A stretch of DNA of 64,000 nt, from the NCBI RefSeq assembly GCF_000423945.1, contig NZ_AUIY01000001.1, forward strand, positions 372,001-436,000. The letters are read 5' to 3'. This DNA is from Butyrivibrio sp. XPD2002 (GTDB lineage Bacteria; Bacillota; Clostridia; Lachnospirales; Lachnospiraceae). Made by a program: the position numbers and the translations under genes. The stretch's first letter is position 1. The number at the start of each line of letters is the position of its first letter. Shown in pieces: positions 45,440-54,305 of this stretch. The notes beneath the pieces are model-generated. The model did no database searches. It had not been told where the DNA came from and was given only the letters and a program-made list of their open reading frames with translations.

Positions 45440-47376
45440 CAGAAAGCACCTCCGCATACAATAATCAGCATTACGATCACGATAATCGCAGAGATCACAA
45501 TACTGGGTGCAAGAAGTTTATCCTCGCCGAAATAATCTGTCATGTACCAGTTGGACATGTAGAGAGGTCTCTCCTTACCAAATGAATCGATAAAGTGACG
45601 GTCATCTCCAGCATTAACACCGGCTACGTATGACATTGTCATCTTACTATTCTTACCGATAGCAAGTATTCTGCTTCCGATTGGAATAGCAAATATCATA
45701 GCTACCATGATCATCATGATGATGACATCGGAACCACCAATTACATTCGGAATGTTCTTGTGGAATGCCTCGTTAAGGATAGGCTGTACCATGATGTCTG
45801 ACATCTTAGGGAATGCAAAGCACATTACAATGATCATGCATGTAAGAGGTACAAGTGAAATCATCTCACTCTTGGGAGTGATGTCCTCAAGCTCATATGA
45901 CTGATGGATTACAGTACAGATCTTTCCAAGCCATTTTGCCCAGTAGAAAAGTGTTGAACCTGAACCAAATACAAGGAAAAGAACAAGCCATACTGAATTT
46001 GAATCAACGAAGGACTTAAGTGCTGCCCACTTTGATACAAGCATTCCAAAAGGAGCCATGAACATACCGCAAATACCAATGATCATGATAAATGCAAGCT
46101 TGGGAAGCTTGATGATAAGACCATGCATATCCTCAACATCTCTGCTGTGCATGCAGTTCTCAATATCACCGACTGTCTGGAACAGAAGTGACTTGGAAAC
46201 AGCGTGGAAAAGAATGAGCATTGTTGCTGCCCATACACCCTCTGTTGTACCTGTTCCTGCGCAGGCTGTGATAAGACCAAGGTTTGAAATTGTTGAATAA
46301 GCAAGCACCTTTTTACCATCACTAACAGTGATTGCAAGAAGTGATGCTGCGAAGAATGTAAATCCTCCGATAACGGTGATCATAATTCCTGTGAACTGTC
46401 CCTTGAACATAGGAGACAATCTTATAAGCATGTACACACCGATCTTAACCATGGTTGCTGAGTGAAGAAGTGCACTACTGGGAGTAGGCGCAACCATCGC
46501 TCCAAGAAGCCATCTTGAGAACGGGAACTGAGCGCTCTTGGTAAGAGCTGCAAAAGCAATCAGTGTAACAGGAATCATAATAAGCTTGTTCTGTCTGGGA
46601 ACAATTGCTGTGAGCTGGCTAAGGTTGGAAATCTTGAAGAAAAGATTGCCATAAAGAAGCGCAGCTGCAAATCCGCATCCTCCGAGAAGGTTCATCCAAA
46701 GAGCTCTGAAGCTGTTGTTAATTGCCTCTTCTGTTCTTGTGTACCCTATAAGAAGGAATGAGCAGACGCTGGTAATCTCCCAGAAGAAATAAATCCAGCC
46801 GAGATTATCAGAAACAATAAGACCAAACATAGCTCCAATGAACACAAAGAGAAGTGCCAGGAAATAGTTTGATCTGTCCTCAACATCAGTGTGATGATTG
46901 TGGTAGTCCTTCATGTAGCCGACTGCATAAATGCAGATAAGGATACCAACTATACCAACGATAAGGATCATTACCGCAGAAAGGAAATCCACTCTTAAAT
47001 GAGCATTGCCTTCAACGGCATAGCCTGAGAGATCCATAACAAGAACAGGAATTGTTCCTATCATGGACAAAAGTATCGCGTAATATTTTTTATACTTAAT
47101 ACTCAGGAAAATTACGACACACATAAGAAGGATCTCTCCTCCCATTATTATATGGTCGTGGGGAGCAGTCGCAGTCAGATAAGTATTGTGAGTAGTTCCC
47201 TTCATAGAAAGGACTCTGATACCAACCATGATAGCAGTAGCCATAACGCTGAAGCCACCTACGATTGCAACGAAATTACGCAGTAGTGATGAATTCCTTA
47301 TGCAGAACATGAGAACTGCAATTACAAAAGGAAAAAGAATAAGGAAACTCACTGCTTTAAGAATTGAAATAGTCAA
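45439..47376 (-). CDS. echA: Ech hydrogenase membrane subunit EchA (NuoL/MrpA-like)
   Basis: Large proton/sodium antiporter-like subunit, with about 16 membrane helices. It includes the NuoL-type core with conserved charged helices (WIYFFWEITSVCSFLLIGY, ALTKSAQFPFSRWLLGAMVAPTPSSALLHSATMVKIG, FHAVSKSLLF). It couples ferredoxin-driven H2 production to ion export. The start is a TTG at 47376 with a GGTGGAG ribosome site. It is the first gene of the ech-hyp cluster; I see no strong promoter in the 143 bases upstream. Confidence 0.95.
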   Translation of the reverse strand: MTISILKAVSFLILFPFVIAVLMFCIRNSSLLRNFVAIVGGFSVMATAIMVGIRVLSMKGTTHNTYLTATAPHDHIIMGGEILLMCVVIFLSIKYKKYYAILLSMIGTIPVLVMDLSGYAVEGNAHLRVDFLSAVMILIVGIVGILICIYAVGYMKDYHNHHTDVEDRSNYFLALLFVFIGAMFGLIVSDNLGWIYFFWEITSVCSFLLIGYTRTEEAINNSFRALWMNLLGGCGFAAALLYGNLFFKISNLSQLTAIVPRQNKLIMIPVTLIAFAALTKSAQFPFSRWLLGAMVAPTPSSALLHSATMVKIGVYMLIRLSPMFKGQFTGIMITVIGGFTFFAASLLAITVSDGKKVLAYSTISNLGLITACAGTGTTEGVWAATMLILFHAVSKSLLFQTVGDIENCMHSRDVEDMHGLIIKLPKLAFIMIIGICGMFMAPFGMLVSKWAALKSFVDSNSVWLVLFLVFGSGSTLFYWAKWLGKICTVIHQSYELEDITPKSEMISLVPLTCMIIVMCFAFPKMSDIMVQPILNEAFHKNIPNVIGGSDVIIMMIMVAMIFAIPIGSRILAIGKNSKMTMSYVAGVNAGDDRHFIDSFGKERPLYMSNWYMTDYFGEDKLLAPSIVISAIIVIVMLIIVCGGAF

Positions 47377-47519
47377 GGAATCTCCACCCCTTTCAGGATA
47401 AATTTATTAGGCAAACTAATTGTATAAAATACACAAAAGACGCCTTACATATACTACCACAAAATGTTTTAATTTTCATAAAAAATTGTTATAAAAAAAA
47501 CAAATTATTTATAAAAATT

Positions 47520-47957
47520 TTATCGCACATTATCTATTACCATATACAGTAATCTGTAAAGCTCTTTTGCATCTTTTTCAGAGAGTTTTACACAGCTTCC
47601 AATCTTTGCCGGAATCTCTTTTGCCTTTTCCTTAAGAGCCTCTCCTTCCTTGGTTATGGAGACAAGAAGATTTCTCTCATCAGACTTAGATCTTGTACGC
47701 TTCAAATATCCCTTGCTCTCAAGTTTCTTAAGAACAGGAGTAAGCGTACCTGAATCAAGGTAAAGATACTCTCCAAGTGTCTTTACGTTCATCTCCTTCT
47801 TCTCCCATAAAACCATCATAGTGATGTACTGGGTGTATGTGAGATCCACTTTATCAAGAAAAGGCTTATACGCCCTTATGATCTCCTTTGAACACGCATA
47901 AAGCGGAAAGCACAGCTGATTCTCCAATTTTAATGAATCATAATTATCACAACCCAT
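47520..47957 (-). CDS. ohrR: MarR-family peroxide-sensing regulator, OhrR type
   Basis: A 145-residue winged-helix repressor. The conserved N-terminal reactive Cys of OhrR proteins is present in LENQLCFPLYACSKEI, with the Tyr and Trp partners that contact the sulfenate (AYKPFLDKVDLTYTQYITMMVLWE). The DNA-binding helix is LYLDSGTLTPVLKKLESKGYLKR and the wing DERNLLVSIT. In the family, organic hydroperoxides oxidise the Cys and release the DNA. No ohr peroxidase gene is beside it; it lies 143 bases upstream of the oxygen-sensitive ech operon. Two palindromes over its own promoter suggest autoregulation. Confidence 0.88.
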   Translation of the reverse strand: MGCDNYDSLKLENQLCFPLYACSKEIIRAYKPFLDKVDLTYTQYITMMVLWEKKEMNVKTLGEYLYLDSGTLTPVLKKLESKGYLKRTRSKSDERNLLVSITKEGEALKEKAKEIPAKIGSCVKLSEKDAKELYRLLYMVIDNVR

Positions 47958-47999
47958 ATTTCCCTCCTAGATCATATTAAAAATAAATATAACTTATAA

Positions 48000-48038
48000 A
48001 TTGTACACAATAATACTACATTATGTATAATATCACAA
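48000..48038 (-). promoter_or_regulatory. ohrR promoter with two phased palindromes
   Basis: Minus strand TTGTGA (48033-48038), 17 bases, TATTAT (48010-48015). Palindrome 1 ATTGT-N2-ACAAT is at 48000-48011, over the start region. Palindrome 2 ATTAT-N2-ATAAT is at 48020-48031, in the spacer. They are 20 bases apart, about two helical turns, fitting two OhrR dimers on the same DNA face. Confidence 0.6.
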
Positions 48039-48101
48039 AATAAGATTATTTCAATGATTTTAATAAATATATAATCAAAATTTAAATGTTTTATCCCAAA
48101 T

Positions 48102-48125
48102 TAAAAGGATGCTCACGCATCCTTT
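48102..48125 (-). terminator. Terminator of the min operon
   Basis: Perfect 9-base hairpin AAAGGATGC (48104-48112) / GCATCCTTT (48117-48125) with a 4-base loop and TTTTAATTT following on the minus strand, just after minE. Confidence 0.88.
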
Positions 48126-48130
48126 CATTA

Positions 48131-48418
48131 TTACTCTTTAATTGTATGCTTCATATTGCGAATCGGAATATTCGCGTAAAGCGCAGGAACACTCTTATTG
48201 TCCGTGTCAGCGCCCTCTGTATCCATCTGTGTAAACTTGATATCAAGACCTGCCTGATCAACCTCAACATACTTTGAAAGCACCTCAAGTATGTCGTTTT
48301 TGATTCGTTCCATTATTTCAGGATTACAGCTCTGTCTGTCTGAAACAAGTACAAGCTTAAGACGGTCCTTGGCTGCCTGACTAGAGGACTTTTTCTTAAA
48401 AATATCAGTCAGTTTCAT
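48131..48418 (-). CDS. minE: Cell division topological specificity factor MinE
   Basis: A 95-residue regulator that drives MinCD off the membrane in an oscillating or gradient manner. An N-terminal SQAAKDRLKLVLVSDRQSCNPE helix/strand and a C-terminal dimer domain (DILEVLSKYVEVDQAGLDIKF) match MinE. It follows minD by 15 bases and is the last gene of the min operon. Confidence 0.94.
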   Translation of the reverse strand: MKLTDIFKKKSSSQAAKDRLKLVLVSDRQSCNPEIMERIKNDILEVLSKYVEVDQAGLDIKFTQMDTEGADTDNKSVPALYANIPIRNMKHTIKE

Positions 48419-48433
48419 GGCATTTCCCCCTTA

Positions 48434-49222
48434 TCACCTACGAAATACGTTTGCGATAGCTGCGAAAAAGCCCTTTTTGTCCTCGAGATTGAGGAAAGGA
48501 ACTGATTCACCAAGTATTCTGCGGCAAATGTTCATGTACGCCTGTCCTGCAAGTGAGCTGTCTCCAGCGAGCGGCTCACCATTATTAGTTGCTATTACAA
48601 TGCTCTCATCATCAGGTACTACACCTAATAGCTCAACTGCAAGGATATCGATTACATCCTCAGCGCTCATCATATCTCCGCGCTTTACCATATCTGGACG
48701 AAGTCTGTTAACTATAAGCTGAGTCTTGCCAATCTCATTAGCTTCAAGAAGTCCGATAATTCTGTCAGCATCACGAACTGCAGAAACCTCAGGAGTTGTT
48801 ACAACTATAGCTCTCTCAGCACCGGCAATAGCATTCTTAAATCCCTGTTCAATACCGGCAGGGCAATCCATGATTACATAGTCGAATTCCTGCTTGAGTT
48901 CATCTGCCAGCTTCTTCATCTGGTCAGGAGTTACACTGGTCTTATCCTTAGTCTGAGCAGCAGGTAAAAGGAAGAGTGAATCAAATCGCTTATCTCTTAT
49001 CATAGCCTGCTTAACCTTGCAGCTCCCCTCAACTACATCTACAAGATTGTATACGATGCGGTTCTCAAGTCCCATAACCACATCAAGATTTCTAAGGCCT
49101 ATATCGGTGTCGATCAAAACTACCTTTTTGTTAAGCTTAGCAAGGCCTGTTCCGATATTAGCCGTAGTTGTTGTTTTTCCGACTCCGCCTTTGCCGGAAG
49201 TTACTACTATTACTTCTCCCAT
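48434..49222 (-). CDS. minD: Septum-site-determining ATPase MinD
   Basis: ParA/Mrp-type ATPase that recruits MinC to the membrane. Deviant Walker A SGKGGVGKTTTTANIG, switch I DTDIGLRNLDVVMGLE, VIMDCPAG Walker B, and a C-terminal amphipathic targeting helix (FAAIANVFRR) are seen. 262 residues, standard length. It is located between minC and minE. Confidence 0.97.
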   Translation of the reverse strand: MGEVIVVTSGKGGVGKTTTTANIGTGLAKLNKKVVLIDTDIGLRNLDVVMGLENRIVYNLVDVVEGSCKVKQAMIRDKRFDSLFLLPAAQTKDKTSVTPDQMKKLADELKQEFDYVIMDCPAGIEQGFKNAIAGAERAIVVTTPEVSAVRDADRIIGLLEANEIGKTQLIVNRLRPDMVKRGDMMSAEDVIDILAVELLGVVPDDESIVIATNNGEPLAGDSSLAGQAYMNICRRILGESVPFLNLEDKKGFFAAIANVFRR

Positions 49223-49266
49223 TCTATCCTCCGTAATTTTTTTATAGAAAAACTCTTGCCTTTTTT

Positions 49267-50031
49267 CTATACAAATCGATTATCGCGCAAAAATGCTGCG
49301 CCGTAAACATCTTTTACAATATGACCATTCAAAATATATGCGACTTCAGTGCTTTTTTCCTTCTGAGTTTTAATAAATTTCCTGGTCTTTATCCTTGGTC
49401 CCTCATCAGAATCAGGTGAGATGGCTATTGTATTTGCTATCCTAACCTGCAAGGGATTAAATTCAAGTGCCATTACAAAAGCTGTCTCATCACCGGTAGC
49501 TCCGGCATAAGCGCTTCCTCGTAATGATCCCATTACAAATATACTTCCATCTGATGTGATTGAAGCACCCGGTTTAATATCTCCAAGTACAATAACACTT
49601 TTATCATATGTGACAGATTGCCCTGATCTCAGATTACCTGTATAAATTGCAGCCTGATCCTTGGCAGCCTGGATATTATCTTCGTTTATTATTTCTTCTT
49701 CAGTTTCATCACTTACCTGCTTTTTTTCCTCAACCGGTGTTTCAGGCTGTTTTACATAGCTGGCAAAAATCCTGTCTGTTACAGGATCCTCTCTCAGCAC
49801 ACAGGTAACGTTAATATCACAATTGTCAGAAATAGCTTTGAGTATCTCATTTTCCTCTTTATCATAAAGAATTCTGCCTCTGATTATCATCCCCATAGAG
49901 GCTTTACCCAGAAATGAGCGTGATTCCCGAAACTTTTCCGCAACCTCGGCAATAAGGAGGTCAAATGAAATCTTCGGATCCAATTCTAGAATAATTCCGG
50001 TACCGGTTCCCTTAAGATTAACCAATCCCAT
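49267..50031 (-). CDS. minC: Septum site-determining protein MinC
   Basis: FtsZ assembly inhibitor. The N-terminal domain (about 1-100) is followed by an acidic linker (about 110-140) and the C-terminal beta-helix (about 145-225: SGQSVTYDKSVIVLGDIKPGASITSDGSIFVMGSLRGSAYAG with the RSG and G-spaced turns) that binds MinD. 254 residues. It is the first gene of the min operon and lies after tsf and a terminator. Confidence 0.92.
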   Translation of the reverse strand: MGLVNLKGTGTGIILELDPKISFDLLIAEVAEKFRESRSFLGKASMGMIIRGRILYDKEENEILKAISDNCDINVTCVLREDPVTDRIFASYVKQPETPVEEKKQVSDETEEEIINEDNIQAAKDQAAIYTGNLRSGQSVTYDKSVIVLGDIKPGASITSDGSIFVMGSLRGSAYAGATGDETAFVMALEFNPLQVRIANTIAISPDSDEGPRIKTRKFIKTQKEKSTEVAYILNGHIVKDVYGAAFLRDNRFV

Positions 50032-50077
50032 TCGTTACTATTCCTCCAAACAAAACTTTACGATGTATTAAGATAAA

Positions 50078-50107
50078 ATACCCCTGCCGTAATGACTACG
50101 GCAAGGG
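50078..50107 (-). terminator. Terminator after tsf
   Basis: CCCTGCCGTA (50082-50091) / TACGGCAAGGG (50097-50107) hairpin with a short loop, followed by TATTTTATCTT on the minus strand. It separates rpsB-tsf from min. Confidence 0.8.
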
Positions 50108-50144
50108 CAATCTCATTATAATTATTCTCAAGAATTAAGCGAGA

Positions 50145-51095
50145 TTACTGCATACCTGCCTGCTTAGCAACCTCTTCTGCAAAGTTCTCTTCTCTCTTCT
50201 CGATGCCTTCACCTGTCTCGAAACGAACAAAACGCTTGATAGAAAGGTTTGCACCATTCTCCTTAGCAACCTGTGCAACGTACTGAGCAACAGTCTGCTT
50301 ACCATCTTCAGCCTTAACGAATACCTGCTGATTAAGGCAGATCTCCTTAAGTTCCTTCTGAAGACGACCCTCAAGCATCTTTTCGATGATCTGCTGAGGC
50401 TTTCTCTTTCCTTCAGGAAGCTCCTCGTTCTCCTTTGTAGCCTGAGCAAGAAGGATCTCCTTCTCGTGGTTTCTGAACTCCTCAGAAACATCGTTCATAT
50501 CAACATACTTAGGATAAAGAGCTGCAATCTGCATTGCGATGTTCTTGATAGCGTCCTTGATGTTATCGTTAACAACATCTGTTGTAGCCTCAACAAGAAC
50601 TGAAATTCTTCCACCACCGTGAACGTAAGGAACTACGATACCGTCTGTAGCCTCAATCTTCTCGAAACGACGAATGCTGATTTTCTCAGAGATAACTGCT
50701 GTGATCTCTACAAGAGCTTCTGAAACTGTCTTAGAAGCATCAAGATTCCACTTCTCAGCCATGAAGCTATCCATATCCTTAGCATCAGACTCAACAGCCT
50801 GCTTAGCAACTGCCTCTACGAATTCCTGGAACTGCTCGTTCTTAGCAACGAAGTCAGTCTCTGAGTTAACCTCAACAACTGCTGCTGTCTTGTCATCCTT
50901 AACAGCGATTCTTGTAAGACCTTCAGCTGCGATTCTGCTAGCCTTCTTCTCAGCCTTAGCCTGTCCATTCTTTCTAAGAAACTCTACTGCTGCATCCATA
51001 TCACCGTTGGTCTCTGTAAGTGCCTTCTTGCACTCCATCATACCAGCGCCTGTAGATTCACGTAACTCTTTAACCATTGCTGCTGTGATAGCCAT
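50145..51095 (-). CDS. tsf: Elongation factor Ts
   Basis: Guanine nucleotide exchange factor for EF-Tu. The N-terminal UBA-like domain and TDFVAKNEQF are diagnostic, as are MQIAALYPKYVDM and the C-terminal segment. 316 residues. It starts 40 bases after rpsB ends, the usual arrangement. Confidence 0.98.
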   Translation of the reverse strand: MAITAAMVKELRESTGAGMMECKKALTETNGDMDAAVEFLRKNGQAKAEKKASRIAAEGLTRIAVKDDKTAAVVEVNSETDFVAKNEQFQEFVEAVAKQAVESDAKDMDSFMAEKWNLDASKTVSEALVEITAVISEKISIRRFEKIEATDGIVVPYVHGGGRISVLVEATTDVVNDNIKDAIKNIAMQIAALYPKYVDMNDVSEEFRNHEKEILLAQATKENEELPEGKRKPQQIIEKMLEGRLQKELKEICLNQQVFVKAEDGKQTVAQYVAQVAKENGANLSIKRFVRFETGEGIEKREENFAEEVAKQAGMQ

Positions 51096-51134
51096 GTGTA
51101 TTAATCCTCCGATTTAATTATTTTTATATACGAA

Positions 51135-51878
51135 TTATTCCTCTGTAGCCTCAGCTGCCTCTTCCTCAGCTGCAGCATCAGATGTAAGGTTCTCTGCACC
51201 CTGATTAGCCTCGATAACAGCGTCAGCCATCTTACCAACAAGAAGCTTTACTGCACGGATAGCATCATCGTTACCAGGAATGATGAAGTCAAGCTCGTCG
51301 GGATCGCAGTTTGTATCGCCGATACCGATAAGTGTAATTCCAAGTGCCTCTGCTTCCTGAATGCAGATTCTTTCCTTCTTAGGATCTACTACAAAGATAG
51401 CGTCAGGGATTCTCTTCATATCGCGGATTCCGCCAAGAACCTTGTCAAGCTTCTCGTATTCCTTCTTGAGCTGTGCAACTTCCTTCTTGGGAAGAACATC
51501 AAAAGTACCATCTTCCTGCATCTTCTCAAGCTTCTTAAGACGCTCGATTCTACTCTGGATTGTGCGGAAGTTTGTAAGCATACCACCAAGCCATCTCTCG
51601 TTTACATAGTACATACCGCAACGCTCAGCCTCAGACTTAACTGCGTCCTGTGCCTGCTTCTTAGTACCAACAAAAAGAACTGTACCACCCTGTGATGCGA
51701 TCTCAAATACTGCCTTGTAAGCCTCGTCAACCTTAACAACTGACTTCTGAAGATCGATGATGTGGATACCATTTCTCTCTGTGAAGATGTAAGGAGCCAT
51801 CTTAGGGTTCCATCTTCTTGTCTGGTGTCCGAAGTGTACACCTGCCTCAAGTAACTGTTTCATAGATACAACGCTCAT
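51135..51878 (-). CDS. rpsB: 30S ribosomal protein S2
   Basis: S2 of the small subunit: [43 protein letters not shown] and IGDTNCDPD motifs. 247 residues with a Glu/Ala-rich tail. It is preceded by a structured leader of about 130 bases and followed by tsf; the flagellar operon ends upstream, as in many Firmicutes. Confidence 0.98.
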   Translation of the reverse strand: MSVVSMKQLLEAGVHFGHQTRRWNPKMAPYIFTERNGIHIIDLQKSVVKVDEAYKAVFEIASQGGTVLFVGTKKQAQDAVKSEAERCGMYYVNERWLGGMLTNFRTIQSRIERLKKLEKMQEDGTFDVLPKKEVAQLKKEYEKLDKVLGGIRDMKRIPDAIFVVDPKKERICIQEAEALGITLIGIGDTNCDPDELDFIIPGNDDAIRAVKLLVGKMADAVIEANQGAENLTSDAAAEEEAAEATEE

Positions 51879-51927
51879 GTTATTACCTCCATTTGGTTAA
51901 TTCTTCCGTACATCTTTGCTTTTTGAC

Positions 51928-51993
51928 CCGAAGGGGCGTTATTTCCTTCGGAAAGCTATCACCCTATCCACCCTGGACACCGGATGAAATCTG
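51928..51993 (-). promoter_or_regulatory. Structured 5' leader of rpsB-tsf
   Basis: The leader has a perfect 7-base stem CCGAAGG/CCTTCGG (51928-51934/51945-51951) that can compete with a nearby TTTCC/GGAAA hairpin. A further long-range pairing TATCCA/TGGATA lies within 51960-51993. In other bacteria S2 represses its own operon through such a leader; the same is inferred here, but no known motif was matched. Confidence 0.4.
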
Positions 51994-52040
51994 GATATAC
52001 GTGTTTATTTGTTACTCTGTGCGCTAAAAATGGGCATAAT

Positions 52041-52091
52041 AAAAGCCCAAATGCTCACAGCTTCATTAGAATACCATGATTTTGGGCTTTT
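52041..52091 (-). terminator. Terminator of the distal flagellar operon
   Basis: AAAAGCCCAAA (52041-52051) pairs with TTTGGGCTTTT (52081-52091); the loop is large (29 bases) but the arms are perfect and end in a T-run on the minus strand. It follows the MltG-like gene. Confidence 0.65.
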
Positions 52092-52103
52092 GACAAGATT
52101 TTT

Positions 52104-52955
52104 TTATTTTGTAATTATGGAAGCAATTTCCTCAAAAGATGCTCCTCTGGGTATCTGCTTAGTACCGGAACGGATCTTTCTGTCCTGTCCGCTGCTTACA
52201 AGGTATTTATTAAAGGCTACGCCGTCATCTATAACCCCTGATTCTCTAAGAATTCTTGCGCAGGTATCCGATTCGCTTCCACTGGGAAGAACTACGACCA
52301 CATAGTTAACATCTGATGAGCCTTCTGTAGTTGCAGGCTTTGCAGCTTCTGCTTCAGCCGGTTTACTTTCAGTTGTATCAGCGGTACTGCTTGCTGCATT
52401 TGCAGCAGCTGATGCATCCGGAACTGTCTCATTTGAGGTGTTATTCTCTATAGTAGTTTTTTCTTCCTTTTTCTCAGTCTCTTCTACTTTTGCTTCTGAC
52501 TTTTCTGTTGCTGCGTCTTCCTGTTTTCCTTCTGCTTCGATAACGTCTGTCGAAGCATTTTCAGCGGCAGCATTTGAAGCGAGCTTAACATCTTCTTCGG
52601 ATTCAATGCTTTCGCTGTTTTCTCCAGCCTGCTCATTTTCTTTCGCCGCTTCATCCACCTCAGGAACTGATTCACCTGTTTGAGACTCCCCTTGGTTGAC
52701 TTCTTCAGATACTTCTTCTCCCGCTTTATCCACTTTCTGATCGGATGCAGTGTCATCTGTCCCCTCCGGAATTTTGGTTGCTTCAGATAAACTAGATAAA
52801 GTACTCTCTGCCTCTACCATACCGAGCTGCTTTGCTCTTTTTATTACTTCCTCATCGCTCATCCTTGATGTGCCTCTGCCAAGGACAACTCCCATTATAA
52901 CGGCGGTAAGGACAACTCCAACTCCAAGTCCGCGTAAATAATATTTCAGCTTCAT
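52104..52955 (-). CDS. Membrane-anchored protein with acidic linker and MltG/LysM-like C-terminal domain
   Basis: A 283-residue protein with a signal-anchor helix at about 8-27 (LGVGVVLTAVIMGVVLG). A long low-complexity region rich in Glu, Ala, Ser and Thr (about 45-200) follows. The C-terminal domain (about 205-283: VVVVLPSGSESDTCARILRESGVIDDG...IPRGASFEEIASIITK) matches the LysM-like subdomain of endolytic transglycosylase MltG without the catalytic part. It may bind peptidoglycan at or near the flagellar machinery. The ATG at 52955 is the most likely start; a TTG seven codons upstream lies within the G-rich stretch that could be the ribosome site. It is the last gene of the flagellar operon. 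Confidence 0.75.
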   Translation of the reverse strand: MKLKYYLRGLGVGVVLTAVIMGVVLGRGTSRMSDEEVIKRAKQLGMVEAESTLSSLSEATKIPEGTDDTASDQKVDKAGEEVSEEVNQGESQTGESVPEVDEAAKENEQAGENSESIESEEDVKLASNAAAENASTDVIEAEGKQEDAATEKSEAKVEETEKKEEKTTIENNTSNETVPDASAAANAASSTADTTESKPAEAEAAKPATTEGSSDVNYVVVVLPSGSESDTCARILRESGVIDDGVAFNKYLVSSGQDRKIRSGTKQIPRGASFEEIASIITK

Positions 52956-52985
52956 AATATTTATGTATTCCCCCAACCCCGTCTA

Positions 52986-54239
52986 TTACATTATTGAAGT
53001 ACGGTTTTTCTTATGCTGTTTTCCTGCAAGATCGATAACAAGCTTTACTTCGCCGATACCAAGTCTGAGCTCTCTTGCAATGACAACAGCGGATTTACCT
53101 GCCTTATGCATTTCCAGAATCTTCTGATTTCTTGATACAGGATCAGATGCTGTCTCTTCGTCTTTCTCAGGCTCTGCTGCTTTCTTTCTTGAAGCATCGG
53201 CGATTGAAACCACCTTTGCAGGCTTTTCTTCATACTCAGCTGTATTATCTGCATAAACTGGATTCTGAATTTCATTCTGTTCAGGAAGAACAGCGTTCTC
53301 TGTAACTTCCTCAGTAATCTCATCAAGGAAATCATCCTCATCTGAATCCGGCCAGTACTGTGTATGAAGTTCGAAGGAATCTTCCTCTTCAGGAACAAAT
53401 TCCTCTGTCTCAAAATTATCTGCGGGCTGCTCTGAACGAATGATCTTATTCTTAGTCTTCTCTGCAGCTGCTGCATCTGCTCTGTCAAGAATATCTGCAA
53501 GAGCTGAAAACTCGGGTGTAACTACATTGGGATTATCTGCAAGCTCTGCCTGTCTTCTGGCCTGCTCTTCAAGAGCCGCCTGTCTCCTGGCCTCTGTCTC
53601 AAGCTCTGCCTGTCTCTTAGCTTCTGCTTCAAGTGCAGCCTTTCTTCTGGCCTCTGCCTCAAGCTCTGCCTTCCTCTTGGCCTCAGCTTCAAGCTCTGCA
53701 AGTCTTCTGGCTTCAGCCTCACGCTGCGCCTTTTTTCTTGCTTCCTCTTCGAGCTTTGCCTGTCTCTTAGCCTCAGCCTCGAGCTCAGCCTGTCTTTTAG
53801 CTTCTTCCTCAAGCTCAGCCTGCCTCTTAGCCTCAGCCTCTTTTACCTCTTTGGCAGCACGATTAGCCTCAGAAACTGTGTTTTTGAGGTTCTTGTGCTT
53901 GTCATTTAGCATATCGTACATAAAAACTACTTCATCATGATTTTTATGGATATCATTCATGACAGTATCTGAATACTCACTAATGGCAGACATCTTCTCA
54001 TTAGTAACACGGTCCATTGCACGCTCAGCCTTATTAATAGCTTCCTCCATGCAATCATCAAGCATCTCGTCAATCTTACCCTGCGAGTTCTTGATAGCCC
54101 TTGAAACCATGTCATTAATCTTCCGATCTGCACCATCAAAGTCAAATTCGGAAGATTCTTTGCCATTCGGTATCAGATACCCTAATATAACCGCCAGGAT
54201 TCCGGCAGCGATTAAAATTATTTCCGTAACACTTATCAT
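52986..54239 (-). CDS. DUF6115-like membrane/coiled-coil protein with ten decapeptide repeats and C-terminal HTH-like helix pair
   Basis: A 417-residue protein. One N-terminal membrane helix (about 4-23) is followed by a helical region (35-130) and ten tandem 10-residue repeats (136-235; consensus E-A-K/R-R-Q-A-E-L-E-A) that form a single long alpha helix. Next comes an acidic linker (about 260-355), and the conserved C-terminal part has ILEMHKAGKSAVVIARELRLGIGEVKLVI, a helix-turn-helix-like fold typical of DUF6115 proteins. These sit in flagellar clusters of Lachnospiraceae. The repeats are in DNA as a 30-base tandem array and may vary in number among strains. It may tether a flagellar or regulatory complex to the membrane. 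Confidence 0.8.
   Translation of the reverse strand: MISVTEIILIAAGILAVILGYLIPNGKESSEFDFDGADRKINDMVSRAIKNSQGKIDEMLDDCMEEAINKAERAMDRVTNEKMSAISEYSDTVMNDIHKNHDEVVFMYDMLNDKHKNLKNTVSEANRAAKEVKEAEAKRQAELEEEAKRQAELEAEAKRQAKLEEEARKKAQREAEARRLAELEAEAKRKAELEAEARRKAALEAEAKRQAELETEARRQAALEEQARRQAELADNPNVVTPEFSALADILDRADAAAAEKTKNKIIRSEQPADNFETEEFVPEEEDSFELHTQYWPDSDEDDFLDEITEEVTENAVLPEQNEIQNPVYADNTAEYEEKPAKVVSIADASRKKAAEPEKDEETASDPVSRNQKILEMHKAGKSAVVIARELRLGIGEVKLVIDLAGKQHKKNRTSIM
53535..53834 (-). repeat. 30-base tandem repeat array inside the DUF6115-like gene
   Basis: Ten in-frame copies of a 30-base unit coding for residues 136-235. The copies differ mainly at third positions and in K/R or E/A swaps. 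Because the unit is a multiple of three, slippage would change the length of the helix without frameshifts. Confidence 0.88.
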
Positions 54240-54305
54240 AACATCCCCACTCGAGTTTTGTATCTCCTCCCACAGAGAAATACATTATCTAGTATTATAA
54301 AGTGT

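Noticed and set aside
47377..47519. Promoter of the ech operon
   Set aside because: TACAAT- and TAGTAT-like boxes occur in this AT-rich stretch, but none has a -35 partner at a proper distance, so no site is called.
53535..53834. Regular 30-base repeats that might suggest a CRISPR array
   Set aside because: The copies are contiguous without spacers, in frame, and code for a helical repeat.
53440..53940. Plus-strand open frame of 166 codons rich in Ala/Ser/Leu
   Set aside because: It is the antisense reading of the decapeptide repeat in the DUF6115-like gene; openness follows from the repeat composition.
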